Source: JBBRXJ01 sp038248505
GTDB lineage: Bacteria > Bacteroidota > Bacteroidia > Bacteroidales > JBBRXJ01
Assembly (NCBI GenBank): GCA_038248505.1
Contig: JBBRXJ010000073.1
Span: 1-18,141, forward strand
DNA length: 18,141 nucleotides
Reading direction: 5' to 3'
Below are positions 8,068 through 16,414 of the stretch, in pieces; position 1 is the first letter of the stretch; each line of letters opens with the position of its first letter. The notes beneath the pieces are model-generated. The model was not told the DNA's origin and did not search any database. It was given only the letters and a program-made list of their open reading frames with translations. The position numbers were made by a program, and so were the translations under genes.

Positions 8068-8159
8068 TATAAAAGTTCAAGCGTTTCTCCCTCACGGTCG
8101 CAGAAAAATTCAGGCGTAAAATAGCTGTTTATAAGGAATGGATTTTCAATCTTATTCAT

Positions 8160-8206
8160 ACCCAATATTTATAACTCATTGTTAAGTAAAATATACAAAA
8201 TAGATT
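8160..8206 (-). promoter_or_regulatory. Upstream region of the former ATPase gene
   Basis: On the minus strand this AT-rich segment contains CTATTTTGTATA, close to but not matching the TAnnTTTG box (one base short), between the operator-like array and the ATG at 8159. It is probably the old promoter area. Confidence 0.3.
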
Positions 8207-8255
8207 TTAGTAACGAATAGTTACTAACTTTTAGTTACTAATAATTTATTACTAA
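8207..8255. promoter_or_regulatory. Operator-like array of GTTACTAA half-sites with 14-bp period
   Basis: The word TTAGTAAC (8207-8214) faces GTTACTAA (8220-8227) as a perfect 8-bp inverted repeat with a 5-base spacer. GTTACTAA recurs at 8234-8241, and ATTACTAA at 8248-8255, each exactly 14 bases on. It lies 48 bases upstream of the ATPase start. The arrangement resembles a binding array for a dimeric regulator; the regulator is unknown. Confidence 0.5.
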
Positions 8256-8413
8256 ACAACAAATTACAAATACTTGATTTTATGATTATTGCAAGATTTC
8301 GCAATGGAATTGCAGTGTAAGCAAACAAAAAACAAAGTTAGCCTGTGAATATAGGAGCAATAAGACTTCAACATAAGAAAGACCAGCCATCACATTCAAT
8401 TACTGAACCCACA

Positions 8414-8448
8414 ACAGCCTAAAGCCTACAGCCTAATTCCAACAGCCT
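8414..8448. repeat. Heptanucleotide tandem repeat next to the folD stop
   Basis: Five consecutive 7-mers read ACAGCCT, AAAGCCT, ACAGCCT, AATTCCA, ACAGCCT. Three are identical at an exact 14-base period, and the last ends at the first base of the folD stop codon. It is probably a decayed microsatellite. No terminator hairpin is seen here. The stretch 8256-8413 shows nothing else I recognise. Confidence 0.6.
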
Positions 8449-9329
8449 CACTTATAAATTTCGTTCTTAGCAGCGAGCAATGTATTTCTCAGCAACGAAA
8501 CAATCGTCATTGGCCCTACACCGCCAGGTACTGGGGTTATATAGCTACATGCTGGAGATACCTCATCAAACTTTACATCGCCTGTTAGCTTCCAACCACT
8601 TTTCGTTTTATCGCTAGCTACACGAGTAGTACCAACGTCAATGATTACAGCACCGGGTTTTACCATATCGGCAGTAACAAATTCAGGGCGACCTAATGCA
8701 GCAATAATAATATCGGCTGTGCGACAAATTTCTTTCAGGTTAGCGCTACGACTGTGTAACACGGTAACCGTTGCATCGCCCGGATTCGTTTTCTGTGACA
8801 TTAAAATACTTATTGGCCTACCAACAATATTGCTACGACCAAGTACTACACAATGTTTTCCTTTAGTTTCAATATTATAGCGTCTCAACAACTCCATAAT
8901 ACCTGCAGGTGTTGCTGACATAAATGCGGGCAAGTCAAGTACAGAACGTCCTACATTTAAAGGATGAAATCCATCAACATCCTTTCGAGCATCAATTGCT
9001 TCAATAACTTTTTGCTCTGATATATGTTTTGGTAAAGGTAATTGAACAATAAAACCATCAATATCATTATCTTTATTTAGCTCATCAACCTTTGCAAGTA
9101 AAGCTGCTTCAGTTACATCATCTTCAAAACGCACAAGCGTTGATTTAAAACCTACTTGCTCGCATGATTTTACTTTGTGAGCGACGTAAGTTTCGCTTCC
9201 GCCATCATGCCCAACCAAAACAGCAGCCAAATGAGGGATTTTACCTCCATTAGATTTTAGGGCTTCCACTTCTATGGCAATCTCTTGTTTTATTTGATCA
9301 GAGATGGTTTTTCCGTCAATGAGTTTCAT
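8448..9329 (-). CDS. folD: Bifunctional methylenetetrahydrofolate dehydrogenase/cyclohydrolase FolD
   Basis: Cytosolic one-carbon enzyme. It oxidises 5,10-methylene-THF to methenyl-THF with NADP and hydrolyses that to 10-formyl-THF for purines and formyl-Met. At 293 residues it has the usual length. The opening MKLIDGKTISDQIK is typical. The catalytic pair Y48-V-A-H-K52 lies in SETYVAHKVKSCEQVGF. Other family signatures are VQLPLPKHI, KDVDGFHPLNVGR, the Rossmann-side VLGRSNIVGRPI, and the C-terminal signature PGGVGPMTIVSLL. All key residues I can check are present. It sits 100 bp downstream of ffh on the same strand, so cotranscription is possible, though no functional link is known. Confidence 0.97.
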   Translation of the reverse strand: MKLIDGKTISDQIKQEIAIEVEALKSNGGKIPHLAAVLVGHDGGSETYVAHKVKSCEQVGFKSTLVRFEDDVTEAALLAKVDELNKDNDIDGFIVQLPLPKHISEQKVIEAIDARKDVDGFHPLNVGRSVLDLPAFMSATPAGIMELLRRYNIETKGKHCVVLGRSNIVGRPISILMSQKTNPGDATVTVLHSRSANLKEICRTADIIIAALGRPEFVTADMVKPGAVIIDVGTTRVASDKTKSGWKLTGDVKFDEVSPACSYITPVPGGVGPMTIVSLLRNTLLAAKNEIYK

Positions 9330-9429
9330 ATTAAAAATTATTATTTATTAGCAATTCGTTTTTAAAACTTTAGCTGTTGCATTAACTTAACAGAAAACTT
9401 GGATGAGAAACTAAAACTAGGATAATGAT

Positions 9430-10758
9430 TTATTTCATGGACATATTTTTCATCATAGCGCCAAGGCCTTTACCCGTGGCAACTTTGTGCATCATCTTAC
9501 GTGTATCTTCAAACTGTTTTATTAGTCGGTTTACCTCCTGAATATTTGTACCGCTGCCAGTAGCAATACGTTTACGTCGGTTGCCATTTAGGATGTCAGG
9601 GGTTTCTCTTTCCTTAGGAGTCATTGAATGAATAATAGCTTCTATATTTTTAAAGGCATTATCATCTATGTCAATATCTTTAATTGCTTTGCCAACTCCA
9701 GGAATCATGCCTGCCAAATCTTTGATGTTTCCCATCTTTTTAATCTGGCCAATTTGCTCAATAAAGTCATTAAAGTTAAATTCATTCTTAGCAATCTTTT
9801 TGTGTAAACGACGTTCCTGCTCTTCATCAAAATGCTCTTGTGCCTTTTCAACAAGTGAAACAATATCACCCATACCAAGAATACGGTCGGCCATACGTTC
9901 CGGATAAAACACATCAAGCGCTTCAACCTTTTCACCTGTACTAACAAACTTTATAGGTTTATTAACCTCGGCACGAATTGTTAATGCGGCACCACCACGA
10001 GTATCGCCATCGAGCTTGGTAAGTACAACTCCGTCGAAATTAAGACGATTATTAAATTCGCGAGCCGTATTCACCGCATCTTGCCCAGTCATACTATCAA
10101 CTACAAAAAGTATTTCTTCCGGTGAAGTTTCTTTTTTGATGGCAGCAATTTCATCCATCATTTGTTGGTCAATAGCTAAACGTCCTGCGGTATCTATTAC
10201 TACTTGAGTATAGCCTTCGCTCCTAGCATGTTTAATAGCGTTCTTAGCAATTTTAACAGGATCGTTATTTCCTGCTTCAGTATAAACATCAACCTCAATT
10301 GAAGCTGCTAACACTTTTAACTGCTCAATAGCAGCTGGACGGTAAACGTCGCAAGCCACAAGCAAGACTCGTTTACTCTTTTTTGCTTTTAAATAACGAG
10401 AAATTTTTACTGCAAAAGTTGTTTTACCTGAACCTTGTAAACCAGCCAAAAGTAAAACGGAAGGACTAGCTTTTGTTGAAATATCGGTCCACTGGCTGCC
10501 CATTAAAGTAGTAAGCTCATCATGTACTATTTTAACAAGCATTTCGCGGGGTTTTACCGCAGCCATTATTTTTTGACCAATGGCTTTTTCCTTTACACTA
10601 TCGGTAAAACTCTTGGCTATTTTATAGTTAACGTCGGCATCTAATAAAGCTTTTCTTACTTCTTTTACCGTTTCAGCAACATTAACTTCAGTAATACGGA
10701 ATTCTCCTTTTAATATACGAAAGGATTTGTCTAAACGATCTGATAAATTTTCGAACAT
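9430..10758 (-). CDS. ffh: Signal recognition particle protein Ffh (SRP54 GTPase)
   Basis: With 4.5S RNA it binds signal sequences emerging from the ribosome and delivers the complex to FtsY at the membrane. At 442 residues it is of normal length. The N-terminal helical bundle (MFENLSDRLDKSFRILKG) is followed by the NG GTPase domain: G1 GLQGSGKTT (106-114), DVYRPAA, G3 DTAGR (189-193) and G4 TKLDGDTRGG (from 247). The methionine-rich M domain runs from about 325 and includes GNRRKRIATGSG, the RNA-binding stretch, and ends MMHKVATGKGLGAMMKNMSMK. The frame is intact. The 4.5S RNA gene is not seen in the window. Confidence 0.98.
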   Translation of the reverse strand: MFENLSDRLDKSFRILKGEFRITEVNVAETVKEVRKALLDADVNYKIAKSFTDSVKEKAIGQKIMAAVKPREMLVKIVHDELTTLMGSQWTDISTKASPSVLLLAGLQGSGKTTFAVKISRYLKAKKSKRVLLVACDVYRPAAIEQLKVLAASIEVDVYTEAGNNDPVKIAKNAIKHARSEGYTQVVIDTAGRLAIDQQMMDEIAAIKKETSPEEILFVVDSMTGQDAVNTAREFNNRLNFDGVVLTKLDGDTRGGAALTIRAEVNKPIKFVSTGEKVEALDVFYPERMADRILGMGDIVSLVEKAQEHFDEEQERRLHKKIAKNEFNFNDFIEQIGQIKKMGNIKDLAGMIPGVGKAIKDIDIDDNAFKNIEAIIHSMTPKERETPDILNGNRRKRIATGSGTNIQEVNRLIKQFEDTRKMMHKVATGKGLGAMMKNMSMK

Positions 10759-10777
10759 GAATTTTAGTTTTAGATGG

Positions 10778-10785
10778 CAAAGATA
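10778..10785 (-). promoter_or_regulatory. -7 promoter box of ffh
   Basis: On the minus strand TATCTTTG matches TAnnTTTG, 19 bases before the ffh ATG. A TTTA at 10808-10805 sits at about the -33 distance, inside a tandem repeat. The implied leader is very short. Confidence 0.55.
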
Positions 10786-10797
10786 GGGAAAGAGAAA

Positions 10798-10825
10798 GAA
10801 AGTTTAAAGAAGAAAGTTTAAAGAA
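10798..10825. repeat. Perfect 14-bp tandem duplication upstream of ffh
   Basis: GAAAGTTTAAAGAA occurs twice head to tail (10798-10811 and 10812-10825). It overlaps the -33 region of the ffh promoter, so copy number could affect expression. The rest of the gap between ffh and argS (10759-11091) shows no gene. It includes a GC-rich word, GCCGGCGGCGG, near 10978-10988. Confidence 0.6.
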
Positions 10826-11091
10826 TTACAAATCCTGTTTTTAAATTAAAAACCTGAATAATAACACATTAAACATCATACAAGCAATTTAATATCGCAT
10901 TTATTAAAGTGATCTGTTTTTATAAGCCCTTTAAGAATGTGCGGGTAAATTATAAATCATCAATTATAGGAACATCGCCGGCGGCGGAAAACTCTGTGTC
11001 CTATTAGCCTTCGTTCATACACAGCGACCACATTCTCTTCAATACTACTTAGTAAGCGAATTATCTTTAATCAGCTCACCAGAAATCAAAA

Positions 11092-12888
11092 TCACATACG
11101 TTCTGGCACCTCAATTCCGAGCATATCCATCGCACTACGAATTACATTGGCAACCATTTCAGAAACGCAGAGGCGGAAAAGAACAATATCCTTATCTTCG
11201 TGTTTTAAAATTTGGTTTTCCTGATAAAATTGATTGTACACTTTCACCAATTCATAGGTATAATTTGCAATAGCTCCTGGATTGAAATTTGTACCAGCAT
11301 CAATTACAGCAGTAGCAAAATCTTGAATGGTTATGAGTAACTCTCGCTCGCATTGATTCACAGCCACCTTTGCATTAAAACCATTACTAGTTGTAATACC
11401 CTGCTCGGCTGCTTTTAATAATAAAGAGCGAATACGTGCATGTGTGTATTGAATGAACGGGCCAGTATTGCCATTAAAATCAATAGATTCCTTTGGGTCA
11501 AAAGTCATATTTTTCTTTGGATCAACTTTTAAGATAAAATATTTCAAAGCACCAAGACCAATAATGCGATAAATATTTTCTTTCTCTACATCTGAGTATC
11601 CATCGAGTTTCCCGAGTTCAACAGACATCTGACGAGAAGTGTCAATCATCTCATGCATCAAATCATCAGCATCAACCACGGTGCCTTCACGCGATTTCAT
11701 CTTCCCCTCAGGTAGCTCAACCATGCCATAAGACATGTGATATAGCAGATCAGCCCATTTATATCCGAGCTTTTGCATGATGAGTTTCAATACTTGAAAA
11801 TGATAATTTTGTTCATTACCTACCACATAAATCATCTCATCCATTTTATAGTCGGCGTATCGCAAATTAGCAGTACCAATATCTTGCGTCATATAAACCG
11901 ATGTTCCATCGCCGCGTAATAATAATTTCTGATCGAGACCATCAGAAGTAAGGTCAATCCATATTGAGCCATCCTCTTTGCGGAAGAATATATTATCGGT
12001 TAATCCTTTCTGAACAATTTCTTTACCTGAGAGATAGGTTTCAGATTCATAATAAATTTTATCGAAGATAACACCCATCGTTTTATAGGTTACATCGAAA
12101 CCTTCATAGACCCACCCATTCATATTTTTCCAAAGACCTACTGTATCAGCATCATTTGCTTCCCATTTACGAAGTAACTCTTGTGCTTCCTTAATAAGAG
12201 GTGCTTCTTTCTCGGCAATCTCTTTAGTCATTCCACCAGCAACTAATTCGGCAATTTCCTTTTTATATTCTTTATCAAACATCACATAAAAATCGCCAAC
12301 CAAATGATCGCCCTTCTTTCCCGCCTTTATGGGAGTAGTCTGATTGCCCCATTTTTGCCACGCAAGCATAGATTTGCAAATATGTATTCCTCGGTCATTC
12401 ACCAAGTTCACCATTACTACTTTATGGCCATTCGCTTTTAAAATTTTAGCCAATGAAAAACCCAAAAGATTATTACGAATATGGCCTAAATGTAAAGGTT
12501 TATTTGTGTTTGGTGATGAGTATTCTATAACCACAGTGCGAGCATTCTCATTTTTGTTGATCGTTCCAAAAAACGGATTCATTCGAGCGTTCATCAATAA
12601 TAACTTCCAATAATTAGAACTCAAGCTAATATTTAAAAAACCCTTAACAACATTAAAATCGGAAACTTCGGGAATAGTATCTTTAAGCCAAGCTCCCATT
12701 TCGGCCGCAGTTTGTTCAGGCGATTTTTTAGATATCTTAACCAAAGGAAAAACAACAAGGGTTATATCCCCTACAAATTCCTTACGGGTCTTTTGCAATT
12801 GAATTAACTTACTATCAACCTCTTGAGAATACAATGCACGTACCGTATTTTGCACTCCGGCACCAATCAATAACTCGGGTTTACTCAT
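11092..12888 (-). CDS. argS: Arginyl-tRNA synthetase
   Basis: Class I aminoacyl-tRNA synthetase that charges tRNA-Arg using ATP. The protein has 598 residues, at the upper normal size. The N-terminal additional domain (about 1-115) recognises the tRNA elbow. The catalytic core opens with YSSPNTNKPLHLGHIRNN, whose HIGH motif is H133-L-G-H136. The KMSKS-loop equivalent is K396-M-K-S399 in GKMKSREGTVVDADDL. The C-terminal DALR anticodon-binding domain includes FIQYTHARIRSLL and ends AMDMLGIEVPERM. The start ATG at 12888 gives the expected N-terminus. It is divergent from the GH106-like gene, with 144 bases between. No terminator hairpin is obvious after it. Confidence 0.97.
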   Translation of the reverse strand: MSKPELLIGAGVQNTVRALYSQEVDSKLIQLQKTRKEFVGDITLVVFPLVKISKKSPEQTAAEMGAWLKDTIPEVSDFNVVKGFLNISLSSNYWKLLLMNARMNPFFGTINKNENARTVVIEYSSPNTNKPLHLGHIRNNLLGFSLAKILKANGHKVVMVNLVNDRGIHICKSMLAWQKWGNQTTPIKAGKKGDHLVGDFYVMFDKEYKKEIAELVAGGMTKEIAEKEAPLIKEAQELLRKWEANDADTVGLWKNMNGWVYEGFDVTYKTMGVIFDKIYYESETYLSGKEIVQKGLTDNIFFRKEDGSIWIDLTSDGLDQKLLLRGDGTSVYMTQDIGTANLRYADYKMDEMIYVVGNEQNYHFQVLKLIMQKLGYKWADLLYHMSYGMVELPEGKMKSREGTVVDADDLMHEMIDTSRQMSVELGKLDGYSDVEKENIYRIIGLGALKYFILKVDPKKNMTFDPKESIDFNGNTGPFIQYTHARIRSLLLKAAEQGITTSNGFNAKVAVNQCERELLITIQDFATAVIDAGTNFNPGAIANYTYELVKVYNQFYQENQILKHEDKDIVLFRLCVSEMVANVIRSAMDMLGIEVPERM

Positions 12889-12909
12889 TTCTTCAAAATT
12901 TTATGCTCA

Positions 12910-12917
12910 CAAAATTA
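12910..12917 (-). promoter_or_regulatory. Candidate -7 box of argS
   Basis: On the minus strand TAATTTTG matches TAnnTTTG, 21 bases before the ATG. The -33 element is weak. It lies only 33 bases from the opposite box at 12951-12958. Confidence 0.45.
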
Positions 12918-12950
12918 GAAATTTCTGCTCGGCATTTGTAAATAAACCCT

Positions 12951-12958
12951 TAAATTTG
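12951..12958 (+). promoter_or_regulatory. Candidate -7 box of the GH106-like gene
   Basis: TAAATTTG matches TAnnTTTG, 74 bases before the ATG at 13033. A TTTG upstream (12935-12938) is too close, 12 bases, for a standard -33. Confidence 0.45.
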
Positions 12959-13032
12959 AGAAAAATCGGCAATTGCTCAACTAAGCTTGGCCAGTTGCTT
13001 ATTTATTAAGCTATTGATATAAAAAGACTCCT

Positions 13033-16000
13033 ATGAAAAAAATAGTATGGTTAGCCGCAGTCATGTTACTAACATGGGCATGCAACAATAAAAAAGCAAA
13101 CTATATCGATCCCCGATTGTTTCTTAATCCCCAAAAAGAATTTAGAGCCGTACCCTTTTACTCGCTAAACGATGAGCTAGATACAGCAGTGATACATGAG
13201 CAGCTAAAATCCTTTAGTGACGCTGGTTTTGGCGGTGTTTTTTTACACAGTCGCATTGGGCTATTAACAGAATATTTAGGTAAAGATTGGTGGGAAGCCA
13301 TGGATGCTGGGGTAAATAGAACAAAGGAACTCAAAATGGATGCTTGGTTCTATGATGAAGATAAGTGGCCTAGTGGATTTGCAGGTGGTATTGTACCACG
13401 AATGAATATAGACTACCATGCACATAGTTTACAAAAAATAAGTATTGACAGTGCAGTACCAGCGGGCGACAAACTATTGTTTTCTGATACTAAATACAAA
13501 TACATTGATCATAAGATGTACATGGGCAGTGCTTGGTATAATGGCACATGTTGGGTTGACCTTATGAACCCCGCAGCTGTAAAAGCTTTTATTGATACTA
13601 CCTATGGCAGTTATGCAAAACGATACAAATCCTATTTTGGAAAAACAGTTAAAGGCATATTTACAGATGAACCTCAGATTAATCCTCAAGATGATGGATC
13701 AATATACCTAGACAGGAAAACCTTTTCTCCCCTTATTGTAGAGCGTTTTAAGCAAGAGCATGGGTATGATATGATTTCACGTATCCCAGAACTTTTTGAC
13801 ACCATTGGTGATTATAAAATCTTTCGTATTCATTATTACAGAACCATTGCCAATGCCTTTGAAGAAAGCTTCAGCAAGCAAATAGGCGAATATTGCAAGG
13901 CTAACAATATCATTTGGACTGGGCATTACTGGGAAGAAGAGTCACCAAAAAGCGCAGCATACGGTGCTGGTAATATAATGACACAATACCGTCATATGCA
14001 AATGCCAGGCATTGATCATTTGTTTTTGCGCATTAACGGTGATTTGAATGGCGCAAAAGGTTTGTCAAGCGTTGCCAACCAATATGGTATAGAACGAAGA
14101 ATTAGCGAGGCATTTGGTGTTAGCGGACAAAACATGAGCTTTGAAGATCGCAAATGGATTGTTGATTGGCACACCATAAATGGTATTAATTTTATATGCC
14201 CACACCTCTCGCTCTACAGCATGAAGGGTGAGCGCAAACGTGATTATCCACCAACATTTACATGGGCACAACCTTATTGGAGTTACAATAAAATTATTGA
14301 AGATTATACCGCTCGTTTATGCTATGTAAATACCATAGGAAAACCAGCGAATGATATACTTGTTATGGTTCCCCTTGAATCAGCCTATATTGAATCAGCA
14401 AATAACTCATGCGATGCAACCTATTTAAAGATTCTTGAGAAACTTATGGAAGGGCATCACAATTTCGATTTAGGAGATGAGCAAATTTTAGCTGACACCG
14501 GAAATGTTATTTCTGGAAATCTTGTTATTGGGAGCATGAATTACAAGACAGTGATTCTTCCAACGATGCTTACCATCAGAGAAACCACTTTAAACTTATT
14601 ACAGAAATTTAAGAAACAAGGCGGTACAATAATTATTGTTGATTCATATCCAAAACTCATTAATGGGAAGAGCGATTTAGGCCAGCTTAATTGGTTAAAA
14701 AGCAATTCAAATTTAAGCTCAACATCAGAAATATCAAATATACTAGAGTCACATAACCATTCACCATTCATTATTGGAGGCGATGGTAATGAGAGCATTT
14801 ATAGCTCCTGCAGGCTTGTTGACGATGGGATGATCATTCAAGTTTCAAACACATCACGACTAAGAACCTTATTTTGCAATTTAGGTTTTACTAAAAAACA
14901 AGATGATATTGTTTTGTGGGATCCTATTGACGGATCCTATATGAGATTGCGAAAAGATGATAATGGTTACTATTCAATTCAATTAGCCCCTTCACAAACA
15001 TACATTATCACTACAGGAAAAGCATCAGCGAAAGCAAAGCCCGAAAAATTATATAGACTTGCCGTTAACGAAAACATATTGGCCGTACTAGGCGGTAACT
15101 GGAATGGCAAGAGACTTGACCCCAATGCTATTACGCTCGATTTTGCTGAATACTCAACCGATGGTGGTAAAAAATATAGCACACCAGAACCAGTTATTGG
15201 AATACATGAACGTCTTACATCAGAAAAATACAATGGAGACTTAAGTTTACGATATCTCGTTAACATTGAATCCATACCTGTTGCATGTTCATTGGTAGTT
15301 GAACAACCACAATTATTTTCATCTATTCAGGTTAATGGTAAAAATTATTCCTTTATAAATGATGGTTTTTATCGCGATCAGACTTTTCGTAAAAGTGATT
15401 TAAAAAATTTATTAGTTAAAGGCAAAAATAATATTGTATTTAATTTGAAATACAAGGCACCTATTTCTAATAGCTATATTGCTAAAGAACGCTATGGCAC
15501 AGAAATTGAGAGCATATATTTAATTGGTGATTTTGGGGTTTCGGCAAAACCATCAAATGCAGATGCTGAAACAATTGAAAAAAACAAGAAAGGAATATTT
15601 GTTCAAAAGCCAGTGAATCGCTTTAGTAGTTTTAGCATTACCAGTGAATTGAATGTGTTTGGTGGTGATTTGGCAAAATTGGGTTATCCATTCTTTGCCG
15701 GCAGTTTTGAACTTAGCACCAAACTTGAATTGCCTGAAAGAATTGCAGGACGTAAATACTTTTTATATTTTCCATCAGCAGAAGCCATCGTAATAAAAGC
15801 ATTAATTAATGGGCAAGAAATTGACAATTTAGTATGGAACCCATGGGAAGCAGATATCACAAAAGCGATGAAGCCTGGGGTGAATGAAATACAACTTGTA
15901 CTATCCAATTCTCTTCGCAATTTATTAGGACCACACCATCATAAAGGTGGCGAATTGGTGGGTGTTGGGCCACTATCATTCACAGGTCAAAGCTTCTGGA

Positions 16001-16134
16001 CCAATCCAGAACATGGAGAAAACAATTGGTACGAGCTGCGTAAAACAGGCAAAGCGAATCTATGGCGCGACGATTATTTCTGTATTCCATTTGGTATATT
16101 GAGTGAGCCGGTGATTACGGAACGAAGCTATTAG
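13033..16134 (+). CDS. GH106-like glycoside hydrolase, predicted lipoprotein
   Basis: A large secreted sugar hydrolase of 1033 residues, probably of the GH106 (alpha-L-rhamnosidase-type) group. The N-terminus MKKIVWLAAVMLLTWAC is a lipoprotein-like signal with Cys17, although W at -2 is unusual for a lipobox. The (beta/alpha)8 catalytic region runs to about 450, with family-like stretches GFGGVFLHSRIGLLTEYLG, Y107-D-E-D-K-W-P-S-G-F and GIFTDEPQI (D212, E213), and GHYWEEESP (E301-E303). The acidic residues named are candidates for catalysis, not assigned. The C-terminal beta-sandwich ends with NPWEADITKAMKPGVNEIQ and LLGPHHH (966-970), typical of the family. No SusC/SusD genes or other carbohydrate enzymes lie in view, so its glycan cannot be guessed from context. 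Confidence 0.82.
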   Translation: MKKIVWLAAVMLLTWACNNKKANYIDPRLFLNPQKEFRAVPFYSLNDELDTAVIHEQLKSFSDAGFGGVFLHSRIGLLTEYLGKDWWEAMDAGVNRTKELKMDAWFYDEDKWPSGFAGGIVPRMNIDYHAHSLQKISIDSAVPAGDKLLFSDTKYKYIDHKMYMGSAWYNGTCWVDLMNPAAVKAFIDTTYGSYAKRYKSYFGKTVKGIFTDEPQINPQDDGSIYLDRKTFSPLIVERFKQEHGYDMISRIPELFDTIGDYKIFRIHYYRTIANAFEESFSKQIGEYCKANNIIWTGHYWEEESPKSAAYGAGNIMTQYRHMQMPGIDHLFLRINGDLNGAKGLSSVANQYGIERRISEAFGVSGQNMSFEDRKWIVDWHTINGINFICPHLSLYSMKGERKRDYPPTFTWAQPYWSYNKIIEDYTARLCYVNTIGKPANDILVMVPLESAYIESANNSCDATYLKILEKLMEGHHNFDLGDEQILADTGNVISGNLVIGSMNYKTVILPTMLTIRETTLNLLQKFKKQGGTIIIVDSYPKLINGKSDLGQLNWLKSNSNLSSTSEISNILESHNHSPFIIGGDGNESIYSSCRLVDDGMIIQVSNTSRLRTLFCNLGFTKKQDDIVLWDPIDGSYMRLRKDDNGYYSIQLAPSQTYIITTGKASAKAKPEKLYRLAVNENILAVLGGNWNGKRLDPNAITLDFAEYSTDGGKKYSTPEPVIGIHERLTSEKYNGDLSLRYLVNIESIPVACSLVVEQPQLFSSIQVNGKNYSFINDGFYRDQTFRKSDLKNLLVKGKNNIVFNLKYKAPISNSYIAKERYGTEIESIYLIGDFGVSAKPSNADAETIEKNKKGIFVQKPVNRFSSFSITSELNVFGGDLAKLGYPFFAGSFELSTKLELPERIAGRKYFLYFPSAEAIVIKALINGQEIDNLVWNPWEADITKAMKPGVNEIQLVLSNSLRNLLGPHHHKGGELVGVGPLSFTGQSFWTNPEHGENNWYELRKTGKANLWRDDYFCIPFGILSEPVITERSY

Positions 16135-16194
16135 AAGTGACTAATTATGTGCCATGTTTCGACCACAACCTACTGAAAAAAAGAATTCAAAAGC

Positions 16195-16208
16195 TTCATT
16201 ATAATGAA
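16195..16208. promoter_or_regulatory. Perfect 14-bp palindrome upstream of the toxin remnant
   Basis: TTCATTATAATGAA is self-complementary and lies 38 bases before the ATG of the toxin fragment. Toxin-antitoxin operons are often autoregulated at such palindromes, so it may be a leftover operator. Confidence 0.35.
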
Positions 16209-16246
16209 ACTTTGACTGTTTTTGCCACAATGAATAATTATGACGA

Positions 16247-16402
16247 ATGGACAAAGATTTTGAAATCTTATTTTTAGACGAGGCGTTTGATTTTTTAAGC
16301 GGTTTAGAACGGAAACATTACGAAAAGATAATTTACAATATTCGTAAATCTCAAGTAGAACTTGCTAATGTGTCTCGTCCTGAATTAGGTTTACACTTCT
16401 AA
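16247..16402 (+). pseudogene. RelE/HigB-like toxin, N-terminal fragment
   Basis: A 51-residue frame starting at ATG 16247: MDKDFEILFLDEAFDFLSGL then ERKHYEKIIYNIRKSQ and ...SRPELGLHF. The pattern (F-x-x-x-F-L-x-E/D-A-x-x-F-L, then KIIYNI) is the start of the phage-Gp49/HigB group of type II toxins, which are mRNA-cutting proteins of about 110 residues. Family proteins continue after PEL with FKKL and a catalytic half. Here similarity ends at PEL and a palindrome begins at the next base or two. The catalytic half and the downstream antitoxin are missing, so it should be inactive. It could alternatively be a short unrelated ORF, but the fit is good. Confidence 0.6.
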
Positions 16403-16411
16403 AGTGTAAAC
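16389..16411. repeat. Perfect 10-bp palindrome at the junction of two gene remnants
   Basis: GTTTACACTT (16389-16398) and AAGTGTAAAC (16402-16411) flank CTA. It begins where toxin similarity ends and finishes 3 bases before the ATG of the OrfA-like remnant. That position suggests an insertion-sequence end or a recombination scar. No T run follows, so it is not a typical terminator. Confidence 0.6.
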
Positions 16412-16414
16412 AAG

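Larger units (their letters stand above)
6077..8159 (-). pseudogene. AAA-type ATPase gene, broken by an IS630 insertion, frameshift, nonsense codons and 3' loss
   Basis: Remnant of a stand-alone P-loop ATPase of the archaeal-ATPase-like type common in Bacteroidota. It starts with ATG at 8159 and reads MNKIENPFLINSYFTPEFF then CDREGETLELL, the usual N-terminus. The IS element then intervenes. The gene resumes at about 6908 with LKRLKNNVSTTVTVIRRIGK (Walker A region RRIGKT) and FSQLPGNTIKVYIDLLPTEK. A frameshift in the A/T run at 6689-6700 changes frame to FIKQLRPVISYDSFTGVPQV. The frame continues through TAA at 6605-6607, the Walker B-like IVIAIDEFQQIL, and TAG at 6434-6436. It ends in GRHTYYTQVLCNRIF and RYRSLLTAHQW, where similarity stops near 6077. 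The usual C-terminal winged-helix part is missing, right beside the end of the metallo-hydrolase. It cannot make a functional protein. Confidence 0.82.

Noticed and set aside
10759..11091. SRP (4.5S) RNA gene beside ffh
   Set aside because: No GNAR-type tetraloop domain or long hairpin of the expected form could be found. The GC-rich word near 10978 is too short.
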